Shown in pieces: positions 17,171-25,355 of a stretch of 53,995 bases of DNA. The translations under genes and the position numbers were made by a program. The first letter of the stretch is position 1. Each line of letters begins with the position of its first letter. Origin of the DNA: JBNKHG01 sp050290225 (GTDB lineage Bacteria; Pseudomonadota; Gammaproteobacteria; Pseudomonadales; Cellvibrionaceae); assembly GCA_050290225.1 (NCBI GenBank), contig JBNKHG010000062.1, positions 1-53,995 on the forward strand, read 5' to 3'. Under the pieces are notes generated by a model that worked only from the letters and a program-made list of their open reading frames with translations, was not told the DNA's origin and did no database searches.

Positions 17171-17300
17171 TTCAATCTCCTTATTGTCTGTCGCTGATCG
17201 AGCGATTGCTCTCTCTTGGCTATGAGTTAACCATAGTCTTGTAGCGCACTGTTGCAATAGCGGCCCGGGCAAGTAGCGAACTATTTCAGTCCGTCAAACT

Positions 17301-17316
17301 GTTACACTTTGATACA
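17301..17316. promoter_or_regulatory. Direct repeat, probable OmpR-family response-regulator site
   Basis: GTTACA-N4-GATACA, two half-sites one helical turn apart, lies between the divergent Met-rich protein gene and the response-regulator gene. This tandem layout is the normal target of OmpR/PhoB-type dimers. Control of both genes by the adjacent regulator is inferred. Confidence 0.5.
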
Positions 17317-17369
17317 TAAAAACACCCTGAACCGGGATATAACTAAACCACACCATAGAACTGCACGTT

Positions 17370-18086
17370 ATGACGCCTATTGACCACATACTGATAGTTG
17401 ATGACGACCCGGAGATTAGGGAACTGCTGGCCACCTATCTGACCAAAGGCGGTTACCGGGTTTCGGCAGCGCGGGACGGTCACCAGATGTGGCAACAACT
17501 GGAACGCAACCGAATCGATCTGGTGGTGCTGGATGTGATGCTCCCAGGTGATGACGGCCTCACCCTGTGCCGTAATCTCCGCAGCAAATCGAATATCCCT
17601 ATCGTTATGTTGACGGCGCGGGGCGAAGAGATGGATCGGATTCTTGGACTGGAGATGGGGGCTGACGATTACCTGCCGAAACCGTTCAATCCGCGTGAAC
17701 TGCAGGCGCGCATCAAAGCGGTCCTGTGGCGTGCCCGCAGCCTCCTGGAAGGTCGTCCGGAGCAAGGCGAAACAATCCGTTTTGCCGGCTGGACCCTGGA
17801 CACCTCGGCACGCCACCTGGTGGCGGAAGATGGCGTGATTGTTTCGCTCAGCGGGGCCGAGTATAAACTGCTGCGCATCTTCCTCGACAGACCCCGCCGT
17901 GTGCTGTCGCGCGACCAGTTGATGGGGCTCCTGGAAGGACGCGACTGGACACCGGATGAGCGCACCGTCGACATCCAGATCAGCCGCCTGCGCAAACGGT
18001 TACGCGAAGACGCGCGGGAACCACAATTGATCAAGACGGTGCGCGGTGAGGGCTACGTCCTCGCCTCCAAAGTGGAATTGTCATGA
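17370..18086 (+). CDS. OmpR-family response regulator
   Basis: A 238-residue response regulator. The receiver domain (residues 1-120) has the acidic DDDPE pocket, phospho-acceptor Asp55 in VVLDVMLPGDDG, the switch Thr in MLTARG and Lys in YLPKPF. The C-terminal winged helix (about residues 140-235) has RDQLMGLLEGRDW and the recognition-helix region RTVDIQISRLRKRLRE, typical of OmpR/PhoB. The kinase gene overlaps its stop by 4 bp (ATGA). It is divergent from a Met-rich exported protein and probably controls the metal island. Confidence 0.93.
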   Translation: MTPIDHILIVDDDPEIRELLATYLTKGGYRVSAARDGHQMWQQLERNRIDLVVLDVMLPGDDGLTLCRNLRSKSNIPIVMLTARGEEMDRILGLEMGADDYLPKPFNPRELQARIKAVLWRARSLLEGRPEQGETIRFAGWTLDTSARHLVAEDGVIVSLSGAEYKLLRIFLDRPRRVLSRDQLMGLLEGRDWTPDERTVDIQISRLRKRLREDAREPQLIKTVRGEGYVLASKVELS

Positions 18087-19510
18087 AAGGGGCAACCTAC
18101 CCTCGTACCCTGTTCAGCCGGCTGGTCATCCTGCTGTTGTTCGGGCTGGTACTCGCCGAATTGATCACCGCTCTGGTGCTGAGCAGCGATCGGGGTGAGG
18201 CGATCCAGCGTGCCGTCGGCATACACAGCGCTCAGCGTATCGCGGGTATTGTCAAGATACTGGAACCGATGTCCGCCGCACAGCGTCAGGAGACGGTGGC
18301 GGCACTGGACACGCCCGGCACGCACATCAGCCTCAACATTCCGCCGATGGAAACCGCCGACCATCCGCTATCAACCGATGGCGCCATCTTCCTCGCTGCC
18401 CTGAACGTCTATCTCGATACCGAACATGACGTCCACCTCACACAAATCGACGAGCAGCAACCCCACCCTTTCGACACACCCGACACCAAAGCAGCGGGGA
18501 TGGGAATGAATCCGCGCATGCATGACATGATGATGCAACATATGGCGGAGGCGGGCCTGATGCTCTCCACCCAGGGGCGACACCTGATCCAGGTTCGGCT
18601 GCTGGACGGCCAATGGGTCAGTTTTGGTGAACAGTTGCCTGAAGGGATCGGTACCTGGCCACTACGCGTCAGCATCGCGCTGGGACTGGTACTGCTCATT
18701 CTGGGGATGGTGGCCTTGCTGGCCGTGCGCTGGATCACACGACCGCTCGCCTACCTGGCGGAATCGGCCCGAGCGCTGGGTGAAGACCTGCAGCGTCCGC
18801 CATTGGTGGAAGAGGGTCCAGAAGAGGTGCGCAGCACACTTCACGCCTTCAATGCCATGCAGCAGCAGATCCGTCAGTTCGTGGACGAACGCTCGCGCTT
18901 CCTGGCAGCGATATCGCATGACCTAAAAACACCGATCACCCGACTGCGGCTGCGCTCCGGACTGTTGGACGATAGCAGCCTGCAGGCAAAATTCGAGCGT
19001 GATCTGGAGGAGATGGAGGTGCTGGTTCAGGGCATCCTCGATTTTATGCGCGATGAAACCGGTCACAGTGAGAAGCAGGCAATGGATATCAACGACCTGC
19101 TGGAGACATTGCAGATTGATGGCGAAGAGCGTGGCGCCGCCATTACTATCCAGGGACAGGCTGCCCACTCCTTTTACTGCCATCCGATCTCTATGCGACG
19201 CCTTATCACCAACCTGGTGGACAACGCCGTCAAATACGGTGGGCGGGCCGATATCGAGGTGAAGGATTCGGCGGAATCCCTGAAAATCACCATTACAGAC
19301 AACGGCAGCGGGATCCCGGAGTCCGATCTCGATCGCGTGTTCGAACCCTTCACACGGGTGGACAACTCCCGCAGTAGAGAGAGCGGCGGTACCGGCCTGG
19401 GACTCTCTATCGCCAAGAATATCGCCCTGGCGCACGGTGGAACACTGCGCTTGAAGAACCGGGAAAACGGCGGTTTGAGTGCCGAAATTGAACTACCCAG
19501 AGGTGGCTGA
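18083..19510 (+). CDS. EnvZ-like sensor histidine kinase with Met/His-rich sensor
   Basis: A 475-residue membrane kinase. A helix at residues 12-34 and another at about 193-215 bracket a periplasmic sensor of about 155 residues. A HAMP domain follows (about 216-268), then the phospho-acceptor His279 in AAISHDLKTPITR and the ATPase domain with the N box LITNLVDNAVKYGG, G1 box DNGSGIP, F box and G2 box GGTGLGLSIAKN. The sensor contains GMGMNPRMHDMMMQHM at about residues 138-153, with seven Met and two His in 16 residues, a good candidate for a soft-metal site such as Cu(I). It overlaps its response regulator by 4 bp. Metal sensing is inferred. Confidence 0.92.
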   Translation: MKGATYPRTLFSRLVILLLFGLVLAELITALVLSSDRGEAIQRAVGIHSAQRIAGIVKILEPMSAAQRQETVAALDTPGTHISLNIPPMETADHPLSTDGAIFLAALNVYLDTEHDVHLTQIDEQQPHPFDTPDTKAAGMGMNPRMHDMMMQHMAEAGLMLSTQGRHLIQVRLLDGQWVSFGEQLPEGIGTWPLRVSIALGLVLLILGMVALLAVRWITRPLAYLAESARALGEDLQRPPLVEEGPEEVRSTLHAFNAMQQQIRQFVDERSRFLAAISHDLKTPITRLRLRSGLLDDSSLQAKFERDLEEMEVLVQGILDFMRDETGHSEKQAMDINDLLETLQIDGEERGAAITIQGQAAHSFYCHPISMRRLITNLVDNAVKYGGRADIEVKDSAESLKITITDNGSGIPESDLDRVFEPFTRVDNSRSRESGGTGLGLSIAKNIALAHGGTLRLKNRENGGLSAEIELPRGG

Positions 19511-19666
19511 CTGTATGCTGTGGTGTCGCGCTGTGCGGCGCAGTAACCAAGCCCCATCGCTAAATATTGGAACTTTTTGTTCTCGGGTATCTCTCAAAAA
19601 TAGTAAGATTTCGCGAATGATCAGTATCGACATTAACCATTGATCAAAAAGAGATTGCTTCACCCG

Positions 19667-20032
19667 ATGAGATCGCTGCCCCAGCCAAGTACGCTACTGA
19701 CGCTGCTACTGTTAATGGTCTTGCTGCCGTTGACATTCAGTTATGCGGCATCGTCGACGCAAGGTGCAACCAACTCACAATTAGTGCGAGTCGACTGCCA
19801 AGCTCTCAATTGTCCATCGCAAGCTTGTGCACATCAGCAGACCGTGCCGAAAAACGCGGATAAGTGTTGTAAACAGCCTTGCGATACCTCCTTCGGCTCC
19901 TTGATCTGCAACGATAGCCATTTCACGCAACATTCCCCACCGACAGACACCTATCGTGAAACCGTACACATCGAGAAACAGGTATTGCTCCCCGAGCGTC
20001 TGCTAAGACCCCCTCGCCTGCACCTTTCATAA
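19667..20032 (+). CDS. Cys-rich secreted protein of unknown function
   Basis: A 121-residue protein with a long signal peptide (MRSLPQPSTLLTLLLLMVLL, ending near SYAAS) and a mature region holding eight Cys in 45 residues, including a CC pair and CxxxC spacings. I do not recognise the family. The ATG at 19667 has a weak AGAG site about 12 bp upstream; a TTG at 19640 is an alternative. It lies between the two-component genes and the cytochrome/CcdA genes on the same strand. Disulfide-bonded structure or metal binding in the periplasm is plausible from the Cys pattern and the neighbouring thiol-redox gene ccdA. Confidence 0.6.
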   Translation: MRSLPQPSTLLTLLLLMVLLPLTFSYAASSTQGATNSQLVRVDCQALNCPSQACAHQQTVPKNADKCCKQPCDTSFGSLICNDSHFTQHSPPTDTYRETVHIEKQVLLPERLLRPPRLHLS

Positions 20033-20182
20033 TGCCGTAGGCGACATCCGGTTTCCCTGCCGGATTCCCCTTCGATAAAGCTGTGGACAGTACTCATCGG
20101 CTTCGTAAGGAAGCGACTGGCTATTTGGCCCCGGTCACGGCTGCCTGATTCCTGTGAATGCCCGTAAATATTGAGCTCGACT

Positions 20183-20578
20183 ATGAAGAGATACCTGATA
20201 CTCCCTACCCTGTTGTTTCTCGTCGCCTGTGAAGCGCCAGATCCGGCGGAGCGTCGCGCCGCGCTGCACCTGCCACCTCCCGGTTTTCAAGGCGACCCAG
20301 CTCAGGGAGTGCAACTATTCTCCTCCTATTGCCAATCCTGCCATGGGGCCACCGGGTATGGCTCAGAACAGGGGCCACCGCTGGTCGACAAGGTGTATCG
20401 ACCTGCGCACCACGCCGATTTTGCCTTCCACGTGGCGGTGCGGGATGGTATGCGCCAGCACCACTGGGGGTTCGGCGATATGCCAGCCGTAGCCGATATC
20501 ACACCGGAGCAAACCGAGCATGTCATCGCCTTCATCCGCCGGGAACTGCTAAAAAAAGAGGCATCCAGTAATGAGTAG
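20183..20578 (+). CDS. Lipoprotein monohaem cytochrome c with HH motifs
   Basis: A 131-residue class I cytochrome c. The signal peptide ends in the lipobox LVAC (Cys16), and the haem site is C50-Q-S-C53-H54. The likely distal Met is in GDMP near the C-terminus. A paired-His block, PAHHADFAF followed by GMRQHHWGFGDMP, is shared almost unchanged with the second cytochrome encoded 0.9 kb downstream. The ATG at 20183 starts the lipoprotein signal; a TTG four codons earlier is possible. It forms a cytochrome-CcdA-cytochrome trio. Periplasmic electron transfer is expected; the extra His pairs may bind a second metal. Confidence 0.87.
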   Translation: MKRYLILPTLLFLVACEAPDPAERRAALHLPPPGFQGDPAQGVQLFSSYCQSCHGATGYGSEQGPPLVDKVYRPAHHADFAFHVAVRDGMRQHHWGFGDMPAVADITPEQTEHVIAFIRRELLKKEASSNE

Positions 20579-20641
20579 CATTGAAGTTCGTCAGCTGCCA
20601 CCGCATTACCTTCAAACATCTATCACAGACAAGGCATTTCC

Positions 20642-21385
20642 ATGATCGAACTATCCGGTATCAGCATCGTCTCCGCTTTCGGCGCCGGACTGATCTCTTT
20701 TCTCTCTCCCTGTGTACTGCCCTTGGTACCCGGTTACCTCTCCTATATTGGTGGCCAATCGCTGGACGAGATGCGCGACCAGGGCCCCTCTTCTAAAGAG
20801 ACCCTGGTCATTATTGGCCTGAGCCTCTGTTTCGTACTCGGCTTCTCCACGGTCTTTATTGCCTTCGGTGCCAGCGCGACCGCGCTCGGACAGTTGCTGA
20901 TCAGCTATCGCTACGAGATGAATATCGTCGGCGGTATTATCATCATCATCTTTGGCCTATTCATGACCGGTCTGCTGAAACTAAATCTGTTTCAGCGAGA
21001 GTTCCGCATCCATAGCGAGCTACCCGGAGGAAAAGCCCTGTCATCCTATCTACTGGGACTGGCGTTTGCTTTCGGCTGGACTCCCTGCATCGGACCGATC
21101 CTGGGTGCCATCTTGACCATCAGTGCGACATCCGGATTGATCAGCAGTGGCACAGCCCTCTTAGCCATTTATTCGCTTGGCCTGGGCATACCGTTCATTC
21201 TCGCGGCACTCTTTACCGATCAGTTCCTGCATCACGCTCGGCGCTTCCGCCGCCATGGTCCCCTCCTACACCGGATCGCCGGCGTCATGCTAATCATCAT
21301 GGGTGTCGCTATGGTGACCGGTTACCTGAACCGCCTATCGATCTGGTTACTGCAGAACCTGACTTGGTTCAGCAACTTGGGTTAG
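20642..21385 (+). CDS. ccdA: Cytochrome c biogenesis protein CcdA
   Basis: A 247-residue inner-membrane protein of six helices, the usual short CcdA/DsbD-beta form. It carries electrons from cytoplasmic thioredoxin to periplasmic thiol proteins through the two conserved Cys in SPCVLPLVPGYL (about residue 24) and GWTPCIGPILGA (about residue 147). The start at 20642 follows AAGG. It sits between two paralogous cytochromes c. A role in keeping haem-attachment or Cys-rich proteins reduced fits the locus. Confidence 0.93.
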   Translation: MIELSGISIVSAFGAGLISFLSPCVLPLVPGYLSYIGGQSLDEMRDQGPSSKETLVIIGLSLCFVLGFSTVFIAFGASATALGQLLISYRYEMNIVGGIIIIIFGLFMTGLLKLNLFQREFRIHSELPGGKALSSYLLGLAFAFGWTPCIGPILGAILTISATSGLISSGTALLAIYSLGLGIPFILAALFTDQFLHHARRFRRHGPLLHRIAGVMLIIMGVAMVTGYLNRLSIWLLQNLTWFSNLG

Positions 21386-21450
21386 ACAGAAGCGCGCATA
21401 GTCGGCCAAATCCTGAACATTGTTATTTACCTGAATTCACCGAGGAACCT

Positions 21451-21879
21451 ATGAAAAAGTCAGAAATAATTCAGATTGTCGTTATTGCTTCCGTCCTGCT
21501 GGGCGGCATCGCGGTTGTTGTAGGAAAATTCAGCGGACCGGCAACCGGGTCCGTGGTCGACGTTAAAGTGCCGGAGTTATCCAGACAGGCCCGGAAAGGG
21601 GAGGTTGTATATAACAGCCGCTGCAGCAGTTGCCATGGCGAGAATGGTTCCGGCAGCAAAGCTGGCCCACCGCTGGTGCATGACATCTATAACCCGGGCC
21701 ATCATAGCGATGAAGCGTTTTACCGAGCGGTGAAGATGGGAGTAAAACAGCACCACTGGCCCTATGGCAACATGCCCCCACGGCCGGAAGTATCAACCAA
21801 AGAGGTAACGGCCATTATCGACTACATGCGTGAGTTACAAGAGGCCAATGGTATCGTTTATCGGTCGCATCGTATGTAA
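21451..21879 (+). CDS. Membrane-anchored monohaem cytochrome c, paralogue of upstream cytochrome
   Basis: A 142-residue cytochrome c. An N-terminal uncleaved-looking helix (residues 6-25) anchors it. The haem site is C58-S-S-C61-H62, and the distal Met is probably in GNMPP. It shares with the upstream cytochrome the GPPLV block, a P-x-HH-x-D-x-AF block and a QHHW-(F/Y)G-x-MP block. The ATG at 21451 has a GAGGA site; the gene begins 65 bp after ccdA. It lacks the lipobox of its paralogue, so the two differ in membrane attachment. Confidence 0.87.
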   Translation: MKKSEIIQIVVIASVLLGGIAVVVGKFSGPATGSVVDVKVPELSRQARKGEVVYNSRCSSCHGENGSGSKAGPPLVHDIYNPGHHSDEAFYRAVKMGVKQHHWPYGNMPPRPEVSTKEVTAIIDYMRELQEANGIVYRSHRM

Positions 21880-21931
21880 CCAGGCCGATGGCGAGGCAAA
21901 GAGACTGAGAGAAACCGCGTCAAGCGGTGGA

Positions 21932-21959
21932 GAAGGGCTGATGTCACATCAGCCCTTCT
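21932..21959. terminator. Strong hairpin between convergent genes
   Basis: GAAGGGCTGATG and CATCAGCCCTTC form a 12-bp perfect stem with a 3-4 base loop between the second cytochrome gene (plus) and the CDGSH gene (minus), overlapping the last codons of the latter. The flanking T-tracts are short. It probably ends transcription in both directions. Confidence 0.65.
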
Positions 21960-22188
21960 TATGGGTGCCGTCACACAACGGTTGATGGTGGGTTCCCTTG
22001 CAACCGCAGAAATAGACCCGCCCGGACTCGTGCGCTTCATATTTCACCGGACGAAACTCGGTAACCTTGTGTGAACCGTCGCAGAACGGCTGGGTGGCAC
22101 TTCTCCCGCAGGCACACCAGTAGTAGGTTTTTCCCTGCTCGACTTCAACGGCAAAAGGTCCGTCTGCGGCGCGTACGGGTTCACTCAT
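21949..22188 (-). CDS. Double CDGSH iron-sulfur protein
   Basis: A 79-residue protein with two CDGSH-type 2Fe-2S motifs: CACG...QPFCDGSH in the first half and CGC...QPLCDGTH in the second. Each gives three Cys and one His ligand. It belongs to the bacterial tandem-CDGSH group (mitoNEET-like fold), soluble redox or cluster-transfer proteins. The start at 22188 has AGGAG about 9 bp upstream; an ATG three codons earlier is too close to that site. It is convergent with the cytochrome gene and shares its terminator hairpin. Confidence 0.92.
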   Translation of the reverse strand: MSEPVRAADGPFAVEVEQGKTYYWCACGRSATQPFCDGSHKVTEFRPVKYEAHESGRVYFCGCKGTHHQPLCDGTHKKG

Positions 22189-22288
22189 GGCCTGCATCTC
22201 CTCGTTCCGGTTGATACTTAAGATCCGATAATCACCTTAAGCATAACGCAACAAAAGGAGATAATAGGAACAGGATTTGTAATGAAAA

Positions 22289-22558
22289 TCAGATCGAGAA
22301 CATCGATTCCAGGTCGTGTCGGGAGTAAGCCTTGAACGCCAACATGGTATCGGTCTTTTCAATGCCGTCGATCTTTACCAATCGATCGGTCACCAGTTGG
22401 GCAAGGTCATCGTTGTGCTCGACACGGACGATCACCACCAGGTCATACTGACCCGTTACCGAGTAAACTTCCGATACTTCACGCATTTCGGCAAGCTGTT
22501 CGGCTATTTCGTTAATTCTGGTGCGTGTAACATTGAGTAATATAATCGATGTGATCAT
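22289..22558 (-). CDS. Stand-alone Lrp/AsnC ligand-binding (RAM) domain protein
   Basis: An 89-residue RAM-domain protein with no DNA-binding part. The beta-alpha-beta pattern (SIILLNVTRTRINEIAEQL, VYSVTGQYDLVVIVRV, KIDGIEKTDTMLAF) is that of the Lrp effector domain. Such proteins oligomerise and bind amino acids; a role as a regulator partner or metabolic enzyme modulator is not proven. The start at 22558 has GGAGATAAG. It follows the DUF4124 gene by 17 bp on the same strand, implying co-transcription. Confidence 0.9.
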   Translation of the reverse strand: MITSIILLNVTRTRINEIAEQLAEMREVSEVYSVTGQYDLVVIVRVEHNDDLAQLVTDRLVKIDGIEKTDTMLAFKAYSRHDLESMFSI

Positions 22559-22575
22559 CAGCTTATCTCCAGAGA

Positions 22576-23310
22576 TCAGTAAATCTTCCGCTCCACGGCA
22601 CGCAGCCGGTCACGCATTTCCCGAACCACTTCACTATGCTTTCTGGTGCATCGACGCCACTCCAGATAGCGTTCACGCTTCTTGCCATACTGGTTGTACT
22701 TTTCCGGCTCACTGCCACAGATTTGGTGCATCTGCGCGGTAGCGACTTCCAGGTCCTTTTTGGCCTTGGTATGTTCCTGGTGATAGGCCGCTTCCCCCTC
22801 CCGAACCTCATCCATTTTCCCATTGGCCCAAGCGATGGCGCACTGATACTCATTGACCGGCTTTTGATAGCGCGCCAGGTCTTCATTAAACGTATTCTTT
22901 TTGGAGTAGGAAGAGCTGTATCGATAACTCTTTTTCGGCGCCAGGAAGCGATCCAGCGACTGTTTCGAACGGTCCAGTGACTGATTCCAGTACTTGATCT
23001 TTTCGCTGAGCGTCTTGACCGAAAGGCGTCGTTTTTCCGATCCCTGGGGCAGTTTTAACTCACCACAATAGAGTTGATCGTTCACCAACGTAGGCGCTAA
23101 CACAGCGCCTGACATCTGTTGCACCTGGACCTTATCCGGCGATACCGGCTGCTCACTATTCAGCGGCGGGGTCTGACTGAAATGGACTTCTCCGTTCTCA
23201 TCTACCCACTTGTACATCTTCGCCGCCGACAGGTTGGAGTGGTAAAAAAACAGTGAAAACAGTACAACAAAAAGACCAAAAGCAGGCCGCTTGGGTAAAT
23301 ATACGGACAT
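22576..23310 (-). CDS. DUF4124-domain exported protein
   Basis: A 244-residue protein with an N-terminal hydrophobic signal (residues 8-30), then the DUF4124 hallmark MYKWVDENGEVHFSQTPP (about residues 32-49), and a long charged helical C-terminus rich in Lys, Arg, Glu and Tyr. DUF4124 proteins are periplasmic, common in gammaproteobacteria and of unknown function. The helical region has several Cys (about 83, 157, 200 and 220). It is first in a two-gene transcript with the RAM-domain protein. Confidence 0.85.
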   Translation of the reverse strand: MSVYLPKRPAFGLFVVLFSLFFYHSNLSAAKMYKWVDENGEVHFSQTPPLNSEQPVSPDKVQVQQMSGAVLAPTLVNDQLYCGELKLPQGSEKRRLSVKTLSEKIKYWNQSLDRSKQSLDRFLAPKKSYRYSSSYSKKNTFNEDLARYQKPVNEYQCAIAWANGKMDEVREGEAAYHQEHTKAKKDLEVATAQMHQICGSEPEKYNQYGKKRERYLEWRRCTRKHSEVVREMRDRLRAVERKIY

Positions 23311-23435
23311 ATCCTTCGCTTTATCTTAAATTTTCGACCGGACAAATCTAGCATAAAAGCAGGTGGAGTCGGAGCGGTTTATGCCCCGGATGTCGAATCG
23401 GCCACCGAATAATCCAGCCACCGGGTATTCACCCC

Positions 23436-23933
23436 TTACAGCGACATCTCGAGATCATCCAGGACCTGATCGATGCCGGCCTGGGCGCACATCTCATCGG
23501 TTTCACCGGACGGTGCACCACTGACCCCTACACCGCCCAGCAGCTGACCACCCGCCTGGACCGGCAACCCACCGGCCACCATAACCAGGCCGCTCACCCG
23601 GCCAATCGGTGTATCGGCACGGCTGGCCAACTGGGATGTGGCGGTATTGAAGTTAACCGCTGTATAGGCCTTTTGCCGGCTAATCTCCAGGGTAATGGGC
23701 GCGGCGATGCTATCCCGCAAGACGGCTTGAACCGTCCCGTTTCGATCGACTACCGTTACACCAATCTGAATCCCCTGCTGACGGCACGCCTCAACAGCAC
23801 CCTGGGCGATTGCCTGGGCTGTTTCCAGGGTGAGACGTTTCAGGTTGACGGTTCTGGGTGGCTCATCGGCCTGCACACTGGCGGACAGCGCCAGGACGAC
23901 GATCATCAGGGTGACGTTATTCATTATTCTCAT
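23436..23933 (-). CDS. HbpS/GlcG-family haem-binding-like protein, exported
   Basis: A 165-residue protein with a signal peptide (residues 1-22, ending SVQADE) and a PF03928 (GlcG/HbpS) domain: ETAQAIAQGAVEACR, VTVVDRNGTVQAVLR, SRQKAYTAVNF and GVGVSGAPSGETDE. Family members form octamers and some bind haem or cobalamin; here export to the periplasm is predicted. The start at 23933 has GGAGGAG 5 bp upstream. It is a single gene. Confidence 0.88.
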   Translation of the reverse strand: MRIMNNVTLMIVVLALSASVQADEPPRTVNLKRLTLETAQAIAQGAVEACRQQGIQIGVTVVDRNGTVQAVLRDSIAAPITLEISRQKAYTAVNFNTATSQLASRADTPIGRVSGLVMVAGGLPVQAGGQLLGGVGVSGAPSGETDEMCAQAGIDQVLDDLEMSL

Positions 23934-24066
23934 GCTCTCCTCCCATCTATCCTCACCCGTTATTGTACCGAGTTGCCGTCCCCGTAGAATTATGGAAAAC
24001 CTCAGTATGCCTAGCGCCTAACCGCAGGTGGGTCCTGAAACTGTTAGGGAAAAGTTAACCCGTGTA

Positions 24067-25263
24067 TCAGAGCCTGAGCCCGACTCTCCGATAAATCCAG
24101 GCTGCCAGCACACCGACCACAAACGCCACCCCGACGTTCCAGATGGCAAAGGCGGCGGTGATGAGGGTGATAAACCGCTCCGCCTTTTTTTCGCTGAGAC
24201 GACCACTGCCAAGCGCCAACTGAGCACCGGTAATGAACAGGATCACACCCAGAATGGCCAACGGGAGCAGTTGCAGAAGACTCATGAACGAGTCACTGAG
24301 AAACAGCCCACTCAGGATCAGGATCGTACCCAGAATGATGGGGGCTCCTCCGGTACGGGCACCAAATGCCACGTGACCGGCCATGCCGCCTGCACCGTGA
24401 CACATGGGCACGCCCCCCACCGACGCCGCAAACAGATTCATCAATCCGGTTGATACGGCCACTTTCTTATGGCTTACCGGTCGATCCGGGAACAGGCGGT
24501 TATTCTCCTCATGGATCGCCAATATGGCATTGCCAAAAGTCAGCGGGAGCTGAGGAATCGCCAGGAACAGGATACCCGTGAGCAGATCGGAACGGCTCAG
24601 TTCGGACAAGGCAAAATCGGGCAACCGGAACTCAATGGATAGCGATGCCAGCCGATCCAGCGCACCCGGCTGCTCCACTACGCCATACACCAGACCCAAT
24701 ACCAGCAAGAGCAGCATGGCCGGCACCCGTCGATTGGTCAGCAACAGTACCGTTCCAATCAACGCCACCGCCGCCAGGTAGCCGTTGGTCGCCATCAACT
24801 CCACACCGTGCAGCATGAAGCTCATACCCAAGCCGAGAATGATCCCCATCAGTACAGGGCGCCCGACCAGTCGACCGACCTTGTCAACCACACCGGTCAA
24901 ACCGAGCAGCAACCAGAACAGTCCGGTAACCAGCGCAGCACAAAAGATGGCCGGTACCGTGATGGCTATCTGGGCACCCTGTGTCGCCACCACGGCGCCA
25001 ATGGCCTTCATCGGTTGTACGGGAAAAGGCGTCCGGTAGTAGAAGCCGCACACCACCATCACCAGACCAAAGGCAAACAGCAGTCCCAGCGGGTCCACCT
25101 TTGCCACACCGACATAGGCCACAACAAAGGGGATCAACGTGCCCAGATCGCCAAAGGCGCCCGCCCACTCCATCCGGTCAAAACGGTTGCCGCCTCCGCC
25201 GCCCCGATCTGCCGGGTGCGATTCTTCACTTCTGCCGTTTGGATTATTTTTTGTGTCGGTCAC
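24067..25263 (-). CDS. Putative sulfate/molybdate permease (MOT1-like)
   Basis: A 398-residue membrane protein with about 11 helices. GDLGTLIPFVVAYV near residue 37 and the PFPVQPMKAIGAVVA block near residue 78 are typical of the MOT1/SulP-related putative sulfate or molybdate transporters. The first 25 residues are hydrophilic and Gly-rich. The start is a GTG at 25263 after an AGGAT site. It lacks the cytoplasmic STAS domain of true SulP proteins, consistent with MOT1. No Mo-cofactor genes are nearby. Confidence 0.85.
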   Translation of the reverse strand: MTDTKNNPNGRSEESHPADRGGGGGNRFDRMEWAGAFGDLGTLIPFVVAYVGVAKVDPLGLLFAFGLVMVVCGFYYRTPFPVQPMKAIGAVVATQGAQIAITVPAIFCAALVTGLFWLLLGLTGVVDKVGRLVGRPVLMGIILGLGMSFMLHGVELMATNGYLAAVALIGTVLLLTNRRVPAMLLLLVLGLVYGVVEQPGALDRLASLSIEFRLPDFALSELSRSDLLTGILFLAIPQLPLTFGNAILAIHEENNRLFPDRPVSHKKVAVSTGLMNLFAASVGGVPMCHGAGGMAGHVAFGARTGGAPIILGTILILSGLFLSDSFMSLLQLLPLAILGVILFITGAQLALGSGRLSEKKAERFITLITAAFAIWNVGVAFVVGVLAAWIYRRVGLRL

Positions 25264-25355
25264 GGCTTATCCTGTCTTACCGAAATCGACCCGCGCCGGC
25301 ATCGGCTGAGTCGTAATAGCTGCTTAACAGCGGTAGTTATCTTTATTTCTCTCGC

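Noticed and set aside
16499..17197. Long His/Arg-rich plus-strand frame opposite the Met-rich gene
   Set aside because: Mirror of the Met-Gly-Pro repeat. The minus-strand gene has a signal peptide, ribosome site and Spy-like domain.
24028..24453. Charged plus-strand frame opposite the permease gene end
   Set aside because: Low-quality composition, no start signal, overlaps conserved membrane segments.
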